A stretch of DNA of 64,000 nucleotides, from the NCBI GenBank assembly GCA_950295325.1, contig OX485807.1, forward strand, positions 14,597,001 through 14,661,000, in the 5' to 3' direction. Origin of the DNA: Polytrichum commune (lineage: Eukaryota; Streptophyta; Polytrichopsida; Polytrichales; Polytrichaceae). Each line of letters starts with the position of its first letter. Within the stretch, counting starts at the first letter, position 1. The notes beneath the pieces were generated by a model. The model had not been told where the DNA came from. It did no database searches and worked only from the letters and a program-made list of their open reading frames with translations. The position numbers and the translations under genes are program-made. Of the stretch, positions 12,039-22,970 are shown piece by piece.

Positions 12039-14211
12039 ATGAATTGGTATCATATTATAATATGGACGGCCCCGTTCACACCATTTGATGGTCAAAGAGA
12101 AGGAAACATAGTAGGCTCGGATGTATTCAATGCACCATTATCTATTAATATTGTTGTCAAACTTCTTGGCTACTCGAATATCCTAAGGGCTGAATTATAT
12201 GCGTTATTACTAGCAATAGAACATACCAAAAAACTCACCACAAACACCTTCGTCTTCACCAACAACCTTAATAATATATCCCTTTTAACACAATATTCAT
12301 TAAAATGAGAGTTTTCCAGTGAATTGAGAGTACATAAAGCAAACTATTAATCCAAGAATGAAATGAAAACCACTGGAAAGTTGTAGAGTACAAGTAAAAA
12401 AATAACATTTGATTTTCCGCCGTAGTTTCCATTAAAATGAGAGTATGTTAAGCTGGGAAATCGACTCATTTAGGTCAACTCAACCTAAATTGACAACATA
12501 TTGTCCTCATTTAGGTCGACTCAACCTAAATTGACTAACATATTGTCCTCATTTAGGTCGACTCAACCTAAATTAACTAGCATAATTGTCCTCATTTAGG
12601 CCGACTCAACCTAAATTGACAACATAATGTCCTCATTTAGGTCGACTCAACCTAAATTGACTAACATAATTGTCCTCATTTAGGTTGACTCAACCTAAAT
12701 TGACAACATAATGTCCTCATTTAGGTCGACTCAACCTAAATTGACAACATAATGTCCTCATTTAGGTTGACTCAACCTAAATTGACAAAATATTGTCCTC
12801 ATTTAGGTCGACTCAACATAAATTAACAAAATATTGTCCTCATTTAGGTTGACTCAACCTAAATGAATCGATTTCCCAGCTTAACATACTCTCATTTTAA
12901 TGGAAACTACACGTCTGAAGTATAATCTAGTATTTATCAACCTAACATGACTTTTAGGTGTCCAAATGGCCAATATTATTTTGAGAGGATCCCACTCTCT
13001 CAAAATATTGAATATCGTGTTTTTTACTAAATCACATAAGACATCCCTTTTTTCAATATAACCTCCAAACAAATTCCTCGTTGTCCTCATCATAGACGTC
13101 ATCAGGACCTCCACTCATAACATCACCATCAAAAAAGTTAGAACACACTCAAATATAGTTGGAAATGATGAAGCCGACAAGCTAATTAAACAATGAACAC
13201 TTGAACCATGTTATCATGACAATCCCTTTTCATCATGTTCGCCACTAAACTCCATATTGGCCGGAAATACCTCCAATCTCAAATACAACATGATGGCTTT
13301 GTATGTAGCCTCAAATGCTATATTGAAACATACTACAAAAGTGCTCTCATATCAAATGCCACAAACACAACACCAAATGTAAAAAAATGGCTAACTAATG
13401 AAAACATTCACCCAAGATGGTCTAACTTTCTTTGAGATGCACCTTGGATCACAAACACCCAACTCACACAAACCTTTAAATTCCGGTATGGTAGATGCCT
13501 CGGAAACTACCATAGGAAACATGTCCTCAAACAAGATATCTCACCAATTTGTAACTTGTGCCTACTCCAACAAAGCCACAACTACCTACACCTCCTCTCA
13601 TGCTGCACAAATAAACACATAAACAACCTCCACACTAGCTGACATACCAAAGCAGTCTACGTAAATAGCCAAGACACTATTAGCAGACCCTAACACAAGA
13701 TGTTGCACACTCATAAACGAGGGAAAACTTAGCAAATGAACACTAGAAGACACCATACCATCATGGCTCCTCCCATGCTCTTGGTACTTCCCACGTTGCA
13801 AGTGCCCCACATGACTACACCCCGATATACTATGCATCCTTGGAGCAATACCTACAACCAAACCCCCATTCTCACCAAACCCAGACCTAAAAGTCCAATT
13901 ATTTGACTTCACATAATGCAGCAATAGATTCCCCTTGGAAGCCACAACAAGAAAACTTGAAAGATACACGGTACTCCTCCAACTACTCACCTAACAAGGT
14001 TGGCAAGTCCTCCCACCCATAATCATAATAGTTGGAATCCGCAACATCATTCATACCCCAATCACCAAGAACCTCATAGACCTTCAAATCCCCACCCATA
14101 AAATTCACAAACTCATGAACACCCTCTCACAATTCTCCATAAGATACTTAACACACATTATCCTCAACAAAAGAAAACTCGAAAAGAAACAATCCCCAAT
14201 CCCACTAGACT
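12039..14211 (+). pseudogene. LINE retrotransposon 3' region (RNase H and C-terminus), interrupted
   Basis: The frame at 12,039-12,300 encodes a decayed RNase H core: IIIWTAPFTPFDG stands where YTDGSF is expected, followed by NILRAELYALLLAIEHT. The domain resumes at about 13,080-13,195 with KKVRTHSNIVGNDEADKLI, the usual end of RNase H in non-LTR elements. Further on, RYGRCLGNYHRKH, a Cys/His stretch (CNLCLLQQSHNYLHLLSCC) and a basic tail ending at TAG 14,209-14,211 match the copy on the minus strand at 35-36.6 kb. Stops and frameshifts are frequent, so it is dead. The middle of the RNase H holds a foreign insertion that includes a foldback element. No reverse transcriptase is seen upstream. 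Confidence 0.75.
12422..12910. mobile_element. Foldback-type element with ten internal hairpin repeats
   Basis: The ends are near-perfect inverted repeats of about 50 bp: GTAGTTTCCATTAAAATGAG continuing to GGGAAATCGA on the left, and its complement ending CATTTTAATGGAAACTAC on the right. Between them are ten units of about 41 bp, starting near 12,469, 12,510, 12,551, 12,594, 12,636, 12,678, 12,719, 12,759, 12,800 and 12,842. Each has the palindrome TTTAGGTYGACTCAACCTAA. A TA may flank each end (TA|GTTTCC...GGAAAC|TA), but no longer target duplication is evident. The element sits inside the LINE RNase H remnant. Confidence 0.8.
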
Positions 14212-14247
14212 AATCCCAAACCACCCCCCCCCCCACACACACACATA

Positions 14248-14701
14248 CACTCTAAACTCTGTAGTATCACACATGTGGCAACCAAAATGCACGTGATATT
14301 ACGGAATTTTGTAATGTTAACATGGATGCGTGGTACTATGAAAATAGTGTAGCATATGACACTATGGAATAACACAAAGTGCAACATTTTAATGGTGTGG
14401 TGTGGTCCACTCCACTTGGCCTTCTTGGGCGATGTGGCATATGCATGCACCAACATTCAACGAGTGACATAAGAAGAAGAAGAAGAAGAAGAAGGTGGCA
14501 CTCCACATATTGACACATGGCACAATGCGAGGGTGTGGGTTGACTTCTTTGGTGGTTTGCATTAATGAAAAAATTCGTGATATAAGGGAGAGAAATGTGA
14601 CAATAAGAAGCGAGATTTGAACTACAAACATCCGTCCCCTAGGGTTTCGGAATATTAAAGTGAATGACATTATGAAAGTTGATATTATGGAGTTTAGGGT
14701 G
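14248..14701. mobile_element. MITE with pogo-like ends, copy 1 (454 bp)
   Basis: The ends CACTCTAAACTCTGTAGTATCA and, inverted, CACCCTAAACTCCATAATATCA are flanked by TA on both sides. The same element occurs at 37,085-37,516, 46,667-47,100 and, interrupted, at 47,294-48,307. The ends resemble those of the Tigger/pogo-like element at 42,259 (CACCCTAACCTTGATAAT), so the MITE is probably mobilised by that superfamily. It carries a short GAA/CTT microsatellite near 14,470-14,493. Confidence 0.75.
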
Positions 14702-17087
14702 TACATGCACACCCTATATATATCTCTACTAACATTAATGAGCCCAATATATATACCTACTAACACTAATTGTCCCATAGCCCACCTACCAAAATAGGTA
14801 TCAAGCCCCTCTCCATGTTCACGCAAACATGACTAGGAGAGGATGAACAAACCTAACACTCCGGTGTAAAAAACACCAATATTGCTTATTATTATTATTA
14901 TTATTATTATGATCATCGGATTACTTAGGTGTGCAATATACAGCTCTGCAGATGTTCAGGTGTTGGACAAGCTCATCTCGAGACAATTGGGGATGAATCA
15001 TTCCTGAGTCGACAGACTGAAACATGTTTCTGTAATTACTTTCCCTCCCGAATTAATGAACCATGGCTCAGTAGAATCGATTCTGAAGCAAGCCTGTCTC
15101 CTTATAAGTTCTAAGTGAAACCTGACCAATGTGTGTGTATGTACTCGACTCGAGAGTCAGATGACTTGATCATGAACACGAGTGATGTAATGACTCACAT
15201 CATCACAGCTACCAGATTGTACTCTCACTAACAGGCACTAGCCTTGGTTGCCTCGAATATACACGTCTGTGAAAAGGATTTGTATTCTCAGTATAGATGT
15301 ATATCCAAAGATACTGAGGAATACAGTTTGAGACTCGAGACTCTTATTCAAGAACTCCTATTCCTCGTAATTCCCTTCTCCAGCTTCTAAATTCCTCATA
15401 GCTTCTGTTGACCTCATTTTAGCCTGCCTCAATAATTGTGACAAACATGGACCTTTTTTTTGATAAATAAGTGAATATTCAAAAATAAATAAAAATCTCG
15501 GCATGTATTGGAGCACCTTCAAGGTACCAACAACCACTGTATTAACCATTGAATGTCGGAGCGATCCAAAATGGGTCGCCACCTATTGTCAGAGGTTGGA
15601 TGTTGGGCTGTGACATGGCTAGGTGGCTCAAGGCAGCTGAATCCTCCAGAGAGGCATACGATGTTCTCCACTATCTCAAAAAAAAATTAGTGAGCACATA
15701 GACAAGAATGTGTACTGGGCAAAGCAGTCTGTGGAGATTGTGTGAACGTTTGGACAACTGAATGTGCCGTAGTTTTCAGTTCACAAGTCAAATGCACCAC
15801 AACCATCATGCTGGAGGATCTCAACAATATTCTCAACACCTTCATCGATACATGATGCTTGGTTGATCATCTATCTAGGTCACCCTCTTTACACAGGATA
15901 ATTTGCATCTATGACTCGGTTCCCAAAGAATGATCCAAAGTATGTGTACATGCTGCGAAGTTGGATAGGGAGCACGGGGAGGCATGTTGATGAGACTACC
16001 AATCCAAGAGATGAATGAGGGCAGAGAATACCTTAGGTTTGAGAGCATAATTTGGAGGAGGCAGGAGTGTCGACAGATCGACCTTGAATTTGTGTTGCAC
16101 CTGTATACCATTCCCGCAACCACTGTTCTACTGTAGAGTACAGCACGCTATTAGATGTATACGTTCTACAATGTTTTTCCTAAACGAGTACAATCGTTAC
16201 GGTTAAGCAAGTGAGCATGTCAGGGCGGTGAGTACCATTCAATGTTCACACATGATCAAAACCGAGTCTTGCAATGAGTACTGACACGATGCCCCTTTGA
16301 TCGTCATGCCTCTCTCTGTCTTCCTGTTCAATATATCGACGGCTTACACCATCATCCCGCCATGATTCAACCACACCGAGATGATGCAGCATACAGCTGC
16401 TTGCGAGAATTCCATATAAACAGACTCATTCAACCCAACTTCACTTTAGAACTCTCATTCAAGAGAATGCTTACAGTGAGAGGCTTCTGTCAAATCAGAG
16501 AGTACCCACTCTGCACTGCCCATACATGTATTTGCCACCATGACATTGCGTGCTTGCAAAGAAATTCCATGTGATTGCATCCAGATCGATGACTAACTTT
16601 CCCGGTATGTTGTGATGAATTACTTATATAGTTACTGGTTTGCCGTTGTGGAAATAGGGGTGTGGGAGTCAGATCAGTTTACTCGGTAACCTCGAGCTGG
16701 ATGCTGCAGGATCGAATACGGAGGCACCACCCAAAGGAAATCTGTAATGGCAGTAAGCGATCAATCTGCTTTCGTGATTCGACTAAGAGTTCTACAAAGA
16801 TTTCTTAAATTTTTGCGATGTTTGCAATCAGTGGTATTATAATCCTCTCTTAGTATAGCTCGCATTTCAGGCCAGGAATTGATTGCGATGAAACATATAA
16901 ACACTTTGAAGCAGCAACATCACAAGTATTGTGTCGGGGTTTGAATTCGCCATCACGATGTGCAGAAATGTTCGAAGCGTGAAATTAGCCTGTCATGCAC
17001 ATTCGTCTCCCGTAGAACATCCAAATTCTGTGGTCAAAGGTTGCCAACGAATGAATTGCATACGAGTGTGGTCTTAATTTGTCGCAG
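14702..17087. other. Intergenic region, no gene recognised
   Basis: A (TTA)n microsatellite lies at 14,888-14,909. From about 14,930 base composition becomes more balanced than in the flanking repeats, but no ORF resembles a known protein. The stretch just before 17,087 may hold earlier exons of the ADD-domain gene, because its first visible exon starts at a plausible acceptor rather than a clear start codon. Confidence 0.35.
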
Positions 17088-18318
17088 AGACCCAAGCGGC
17101 CCGTGACAGCGTTTCAGTCGCGGTGGTGGAAGGGTGCGAAGACGTGGCGGGAGTTGAGGGAGACTAAGCTGGAATCCTGCAACAACTTCGACATGCAGGG
17201 TGATCAGTACCACGAAGTCGAAGGTGCATCTGAAGGTCTTACACATGGTGGAGAAAGTGATTCGGAAGAGGACCAGTTTGACCTAATTGATGTCCCTCAT
17301 CCTCCTCACAATGGAAACGAGCAATTCAATGCTGATCAAGATATGCTGGACGACAACACTTCAGATTCTTTCGTAAGTAACCATGTGCATTGAGCTTGCA
17401 GGAGTTCACCTAAAAACTAGGTTGAATGTTAGCATCTCGTAACAACGGAGTGAGGCTATTGTACAGGAGGTATCAACGTTTTTCAAGGGGAGGTAATGAT
17501 GGAAGGACTCCATAGCTGTTAGGGCACAGCTCTTCTCGAGTAGAAATGCAAAATGGTTCTCGGAGGTCTTCAGTGACAAATTTTGAAATACCTGCATGCA
17601 GATGGCAGTGAGTGATGAGAAGCAGCGGTCAAAGGGTGATGGATGCGACGTAAGAGTGCCAATGATGCACAATGAAGACAGAATTAAAGTTAGCGAAGCT
17701 GCACCATCCTTCATGTGTACAGGTTGTGGCACAGAAGTCACCATGTTCGATAGCTGCAATCATCCGCAACTGGAAGTTGGAATTTGCAGGTTATGCAGAA
17801 AGTTTCTCTTCAGCAGTCCCTTCACCAAGGTGCTCGCTCACTCTTCGCTAAAATTGCGCATTCATTAAAAACGTCACGACTCCTTAATTTCACGTTGTTG
17901 AAATCGGTGGTGAGGCCTTTGCGCTGTGATGCTTCAGGACATAGATGGCTCCGAGAGGGAGTGCCGATGGTGCGGTCAAGGAGGGGAGATCATTCTATGC
18001 GACACATGCGACAAAGTGTTTTGCAACCAGTGCGTCAGGCGTAACTTCGGACAAGAACGGCTCGACGAAATTGTGAGCCTCGACAAATGGTCGTGTTTCT
18101 TCTGCAATCCGGAGCCGCTACGTGACCTGTTCAACGAATACAAGGAATTTCTGGAATTGTCAGCAAGGTCGAGGAATATGCAGCAGCCGATCTACAAAAA
18201 CCCCCCAGCTGCCAGCAGACAAGATCATGAGCCCATTTTGGAATGGAAGGCATCAATCAGACGGACCAAGAAGCCGAGAATCAGGTTCGAATTCCAAGAC
18301 CTGATTCATCTCAAATGA
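17088..18318 (+). CDS. ADD zinc-finger (ATRX-like) chromatin protein, at least three exons
   Basis: Proposed exons are 17,088-17,372, 17,602-17,829 and 17,938-18,318, all phase 0. The first two donors are GTAAGT and a weak GTGCTC. The first exon is acidic (GGESDSEEDQFDLID). Exons 2-3 form an ADD domain: a GATA-like finger CTGC...CRLC, then a PHD-type finger CRWC...CDTC...CNQC, ending WSCFFC. In ATRX and DNMT3 proteins, ADD reads unmodified H3K4 with H3K9 methylation. I recall the plant ATRX homologue as having a similar domain upstream of a SNF2 helicase; the spacing of the cysteines fits. Here the frame ends after a basic tail (RRTKKPRIRFEF) with no helicase nearby. It may be a stand-alone reader or a truncated ATRX copy. 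The true start is probably upstream. Confidence 0.72.
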
Positions 18319-18599
18319 CGCCGGTCTGTTTGCAAATCGACAGACTACTTGTAATAAATGATACATTGGAAAATTACACTTGGTACCAGTCCTGCTTTCT
18401 AAGACGTCATAGATAGCCATTGAAGAATTCCTGTAGTTTAATTAACCACGCGATGAATGTTCTTGTGGGAATTGAAGCAGGAAAAAAAGCACAGTACTTG
18501 AACGCGCCTGCGAGGAGAGTGACAAGATCAAAGGCTTACTGAATCATAGAAAGGTGAGTAGTAGGGTTTAGGCAATTGCTCATAACAAAATACAGGCAA

Positions 18600-19185
18600 T
18601 AGCAATTTCTGCAGAACTTGATGGTGCCTATGGCGGATGCAGCACGCCAAACTCAAAGTACAGATGTCGAAGGCAAATGCAAGAAACATAATACAGACAA
18701 AAGCAATTTCGCATGCAGGGTTTTAGGGTTTAGGGTTCAACTTTTAGCGATTTCGCGTGCAGGGGTTTAGTGTCTCGAGACTGCGGACATCCTAAGCTGA
18801 ACTTAGTTATGATGACTATGGCGGATGCAGCATGCCAAACTCAAAATATAGATGTCAAAGCCAAATGCACGCAACAAAGTGCAGGCAACGGCGATTACGC
18901 AAGCAGGGGGTTTAGTATTTCAAAACTGCACACATCCTAAGCTGAACTCAGGTATGGTGGCAATGGCAGATGCAGCACGCCAAACCCAAAAACACAGATG
19001 TCGAAAGGCAAATGCACGTCACATTATACAGGCAATAGCAATTTCCGCATGCAGGGTTTAGGGGTTTAAGGCTTGGCAATTTCGTCGGCAGGGGTTAAGT
19101 GTTTCGAACTGCGCACATTCTAAGCTTAGCTCCATGGTGGCTATGGCAGATGCAGGACCCCAAACTCAAAAGTCCAACATGGGCC
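18600..19185 (+). repeat. Tandem repeat (~145-190 bp units) with telomere-like motifs
   Basis: The stretch GGCRGATGCAGCACGCCAAAC recurs at about 18,632, 18,820, 18,965 and 19,145, each time preceded by CTAAGCTGAACT-like sequence in the later copies. Units end in GCATGCAGGGTTTAGGG-type sequence; at 18,717-18,736 this becomes GGGTTTTAGGGTTTAGGGTT. The last unit runs into the possible exon at 19,099-19,314, so the array may have grown from duplicated exon sequence. Confidence 0.65.
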
Positions 19186-19694
19186 AAAGTGCTCGCAGGA
19201 GGGAAAACCTCCACCCCGAAGGTCGACACAAAGCAAACACTTCATCAAGGGAACGACAAAGAAAACCTCCATTCTGAACCACCTCAAGCCAGGAGCTACT
19301 TACGACCTCACCAGGTAATTCGATCATGTTCATCTACATCTTCTGCACCACCCTCTTCGTTATTCCATATAGTGAAGTCAGTTTCTCCAATTCTCCAATT
19401 CTCATCGTTTCTGACAAGGTTTGAGCGGTTATGTGACAGTTGAAACGAGCACGTCAAGAAGCTGCAACGGAGCGGAAGAAACTCCTAGAGGACAGCACGG
19501 AAGCTGAACAACAATCGAAAACCGTGAGCCATGCCCCTGAGCATTCAGATGTAGGCGACCAACAGATGCATCAAAATGTCCAAATTGTTGACAACAACGA
19601 CAACGAAGTCATGTTTGAATCCTGCACCCGTATGCAGAAAGATATGGATGGGAGTCCAATAAGCTGCAAAGTCGAAGGTGATGCAGAATTGTAA
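19099..19694 (+). CDS. Possible two-exon coding segment of unknown function
   Basis: Two open stretches join in frame: about 19,099-19,314, ending SYLRPHQ before a GTAATT donor, and 19,440-19,694 after an acceptor ...GTGACAG, beginning LKRARQEAATERKKL and ending CKVEGDAEL. Both are phase 0. The second is charged and Gln/Glu-rich, probably helical at its start. I recognise no domain. It may be the 3' part of the ADD gene, with the tandem repeat lying in an intron, or an independent fragment. The start is not defined. Confidence 0.35.
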
Positions 19695-20114
19695 TGCAAA
19701 AAGAAATGCACCTCCGGATGAATTACTTCGACCTTCCCCGATGTAGATTATCCTCACAAGAACATCATCAATGTGCTTGTATATCCAAATCTTCGTTCCT
19801 CCAAACCCTACATGCTTTTGACTGTTTTTTTTTCTGGGTATAGCAGGACCTTAGATTCTAGAATATGGAACTTTCACTGACAATCAGAAATCCGAAAGGC
19901 TCCAACCTGAAGCCCCTTGCAAAGATGCAGTCCTTAACTGTGAAGACATGGCTCTGATGTCGTAGCAAGTTGTAAGCACAAAGTGGATGATAGTGTACAC
20001 TAAACATGTGATTTAGTGTGGGCACTAAAATTGGTGTGGCGAATGTCATTTCGACACCCTCTTTAGTTGTTGCCATTCAACGATTGCAAAGACAATTAAT
20101 GCGGGTCGATGATG

Positions 20115-20422
20115 AATATGTGCACTATTTAGTGTATTTGGAGTCATGTGGTATTTTATGTCATTGTGGTTTTCTTTTTGGTGACACTTCTTATGAATAA
20201 GTTTATAAATAATTGTCATTCCAACTTACTTTTAGGTATCTTAATAATTGTCACTTTTGGTATCCTAATAAATCTATAAATCTATAATGTCATGGATGAT
20301 TGAACCTTGGATGAAAAAACACTTAGTAAGTGACAATAATTACAACATTGTAAATGTATAATGTCCAAAAAAAAAATACAAGGAATGACAAATAATGTTA
20401 GGTTTACATTTAGTGTTACATA
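20115..20422 (+). mobile_element. TACACTAAAT MITE family, partial copy
   Basis: The interior matches the fuller copies at 48,632 and 60,598: GACACTTCTTATGAATAAGTTT, then CATGGATGATTGAA, then CACTTAGTAAGTGACAA, then ATGACAAATAATGTTAGG. The left end near 20,115 reads CACTATTTAGTGTAT, and the right end fades after ACATTTAGTGTTAC. No coding capacity. Confidence 0.65.
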
Positions 20423-20429
20423 ATCTTAT

Positions 20430-21460
20430 ATCAAAAAGAATATAAAAATGTACTTGTATGGACATTGATGATCAAAACATTAAATACACATTTGCATCCA
20501 ATGGCACTCAAGTTGTGTATCTAAACCCAAATCTTTGAAAACAAAAATGAACTATGCAACTAGTTTGATAAGTGGTCTTCAAGAATGAGATAATTTTAGA
20601 TGGAATCAGTTTTGACTTATTAAACTAAAATTGGAAGTTTGTAGCTCGAACACACTTCTTGGTACATGGAGAGGTTTGTATAGGGGTTAAATAAGTGCAT
20701 GATTATGATTCTTTCTAGATATGTCTCTTGGGAAAACAATAAAATTAGGTCAGTAAAGTCATAAGATGATTGCCACCTTTAATTTAGAAAGCCTATTGAT
20801 TGTCACTTGATTGCAAACATATTTTGAGATTCTTGAAATGACAAATATGCAGGATTCACAATTGCTAACTAGATGAAACAAACCTTGAGTTGTTCCAAGG
20901 GTCCTAATTGTGTCTGGGGTTGGAAGTGCCCACAATAGGGCCACATACAATGAATAAAGTAAAAATGATATCGGTGTTTTGGTACCCTGACGTGAATGGG
21001 AGCCCATTCTTCCTTATTTTGATCATGTTTTACCCAATATATAGGGCCACATATCTTAGGTGTCCAATTAAGAAGAGTGACCACATAAGGGCATGTTTAC
21101 ACAAAATCCATAAGGCCATGGCTTTTGAGAATCTCTAAATTCTCATTGGTTGAGAGTGTCATGGCCGCCCACTTTACAACTCATAACAGTTTCAAGTGAT
21201 GAAAAGTCTACATGTAATGCCACATGGCAACTATGGATAATGTTGGTCAAGATTGTAGGGATTACTTTTCGGGACAATTCTTGAAGGTGTGCTTGGCAGA
21301 ATGTGCGGTGGGAATTTGGGTTTACACTAAGGGTTTGTGACCTCCTAATTAAAGACTTTGGGCTATAGTCCATGAACTTCTCTATGTTCTCATCCAAAAA
21401 GTGGGGTACCATGGTCAATTAATAGCATGCCCACACTAGGACTAATAATTGGCCAAAACA
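20430..21460. other. Intergenic, no gene recognised
   Basis: AT-rich sequence without a supported ORF. The segment GGGCATGTTTACAC near 21,089 resembles the terminal motif of the PIF/Harbinger-like MITEs nearby, but a matching second end was not found with confidence. Confidence 0.3.
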
Positions 21461-21972
21461 GTGAGAGAGTTTCCATCTTGACAGGAGTTTATGTCTTGCA
21501 TGTAGTGAAGTGAATGGGCAAAATTGCAGTACGGTACATCCCGTGAGGTTACTATGAATAGGGCGAGAAATCCTAATCAATAGCAATAAATTTCAAAAAA
21601 ATATGAATTTTCTCTATCAAAAAGGACTCTTCCTATTGCCAAAGAACAGCAACCGGCCCTACTTAGTGTGGGCATGGCATAAGAGCCATGGCCTAATGCC
21701 TTTAGTGCGAACATGCCTTAATAAGACCCACATACCTTGCTTGCCTTATGTTCACACCTACTTCTATCCATTTGGAGTCGGTGGGATCCACACATCCACT
21801 CCTGAATGGTACAAATGGGGGCAATAATAGAAAGGTTGATATTTATCTATTAGAAACTCTCCCATTGCATCAATGGGAGAGGTTCCATCTTCATAAGAGA
21901 TTTTGTCTTGTATGCAATGAAGTGAACAAGCAAACTACATTACATGACATCCCATGAGGTTACTGTGAGTAG

Positions 21973-22066
21973 ATTTGGGTGAACCAACCCATACACTATG
22001 GTTCCTTGTTGAATGCCTAAACCCTTGCCTCCAAGGAACCAATGTACGGGTTGGTTTGCCCCAACC
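21973..22066. mobile_element. 94-bp palindromic MITE with 10-bp direct repeat
   Basis: Copy 2 of the duplication has an extra 94 bp bounded on both sides by CTGTGAGTAG (21,963-21,972 and 22,067-22,076). The insert is almost entirely an inverted repeat of about 36 bp per arm: GGGTGAACCAACCCATAC on the left and, inverted, GGGGCAAACCAACCCGTAC on the right. Copy 1 has only ACTATGAATAG at this place. A 9-10 bp duplication suggests the Mutator superfamily. Confidence 0.75.
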
Positions 22067-22177
22067 CTGTGAGTAGGACGAAAATTCCTTATCGATAGTA
22101 GTAAATTTTGGAATTGGATGAACTTTCCCTATCAAGAAGGACTCATGCTGCCGAAAAACATCAACTAGCCCTACTTA

Positions 22178-22698
22178 GGGCCACTTTACACCGAGAGGCC
22201 GGGCCAATTCCCCTTGAGGCCGATTGCATGAACTTTCAGCCTCTTTTGGGTTGGAGGCCAACTTAAACAACACATTATAATAAGATTATAATGGGGGCCA
22301 ATTTTTCCATATGTAAAGGCCTTAGAGCCAAGAAGCTAGGCCGATTCAATAAATCTAGCATAATCCAACAGATTTAGCATATTCTAGCATAAAACCGTTC
22401 ATATTTCCAATGGATATGGTTCGCTAAAAATTCATATTTTATTATAAAAGAAATTATTGAAATCTGACATTGGCCCCGAGGCCAACAATTGGCCCTCCAT
22501 TTTGGGTGCACCCAATTCAACGAACTCAGGCCGTGTCAGACCATGTATTTTTTGATTAAAAATTTCATACAACCAAATCGACCCGGCCTCTAGGTGTAAA
22601 GGAGTTGGGGTTGATTTCAACCTTTTAGCCAATCACAAGTGAGGATTTCAAGCCTCTTACACAACGAATTGGCCCGGCCTCTAGGTATAAAGTGGCCC
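22178..22698. mobile_element. Tourist-like (PIF/Harbinger) MITE, 521 bp
   Basis: The terminal inverted repeat is GGGCCACTTTACACC and beyond, including AGAGGCCGGGCCAATTC. It is flanked by TTA at 22,175-22,177 and 22,699-22,701. The unoccupied site exists at 21,657-21,685 in the first copy of the surrounding duplication, with one TTA (21,663-21,665). This fixes both borders. The three-base TWA duplication and GGGC ends are typical of PIF/Harbinger. No transposase is encoded. Confidence 0.88.
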
Positions 22699-22970
22699 TT
22701 AGTGTGGGCATGGCATAAGAGCCATGGCCTAATGCCCTTAGTGTAAACATGCCTTGCCTTATGTTCACACCTGCCTCTATCCATTTGGCTCCGGTGGGGC
22801 CCACACAGCCACCTCCTGGATGAGGCTAGCTCCAACTCTTCCCACCACACAAGGAGCGACGAGCTTCCTTTCCCTTCCCTTCCCTTCCTCTCCTCTCCCT
22901 TCGTTTCCAGGAACCACAAGAGGAGCAGGAATTTGCGAAGCTTTGGAGGAAGGGGAATCGCAGCGCCATC

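Larger units (their letters stand above)
21463..22825 (+). repeat. Tandem duplication, second copy carries two nested MITEs
   Basis: Copy 1 is about 21,463-21,815. Copy 2 is about 21,874-22,825 and includes two insertions. Paired landmarks are GTTCCATCTT/GTTTCCATCTT (21,470 and 21,880), CATCCCRTGAGGTTACT (21,537 and 21,949), CCCTACTTAG (21,657 and 22,170) and GTGTGGGCATGGCATAAGAG (21,666 and 22,702). The constant offset of about 412 bp before the first insertion shows a tandem origin. Confidence 0.8.

Noticed and set aside
12460-12870. CRISPR-like array of ~21-bp repeats with ~20-bp spacers
   Set aside because: The spacers are nearly identical to each other, the repeats are palindromic and the array is enclosed by long inverted repeats in plant nuclear DNA. 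It is part of a foldback transposon.
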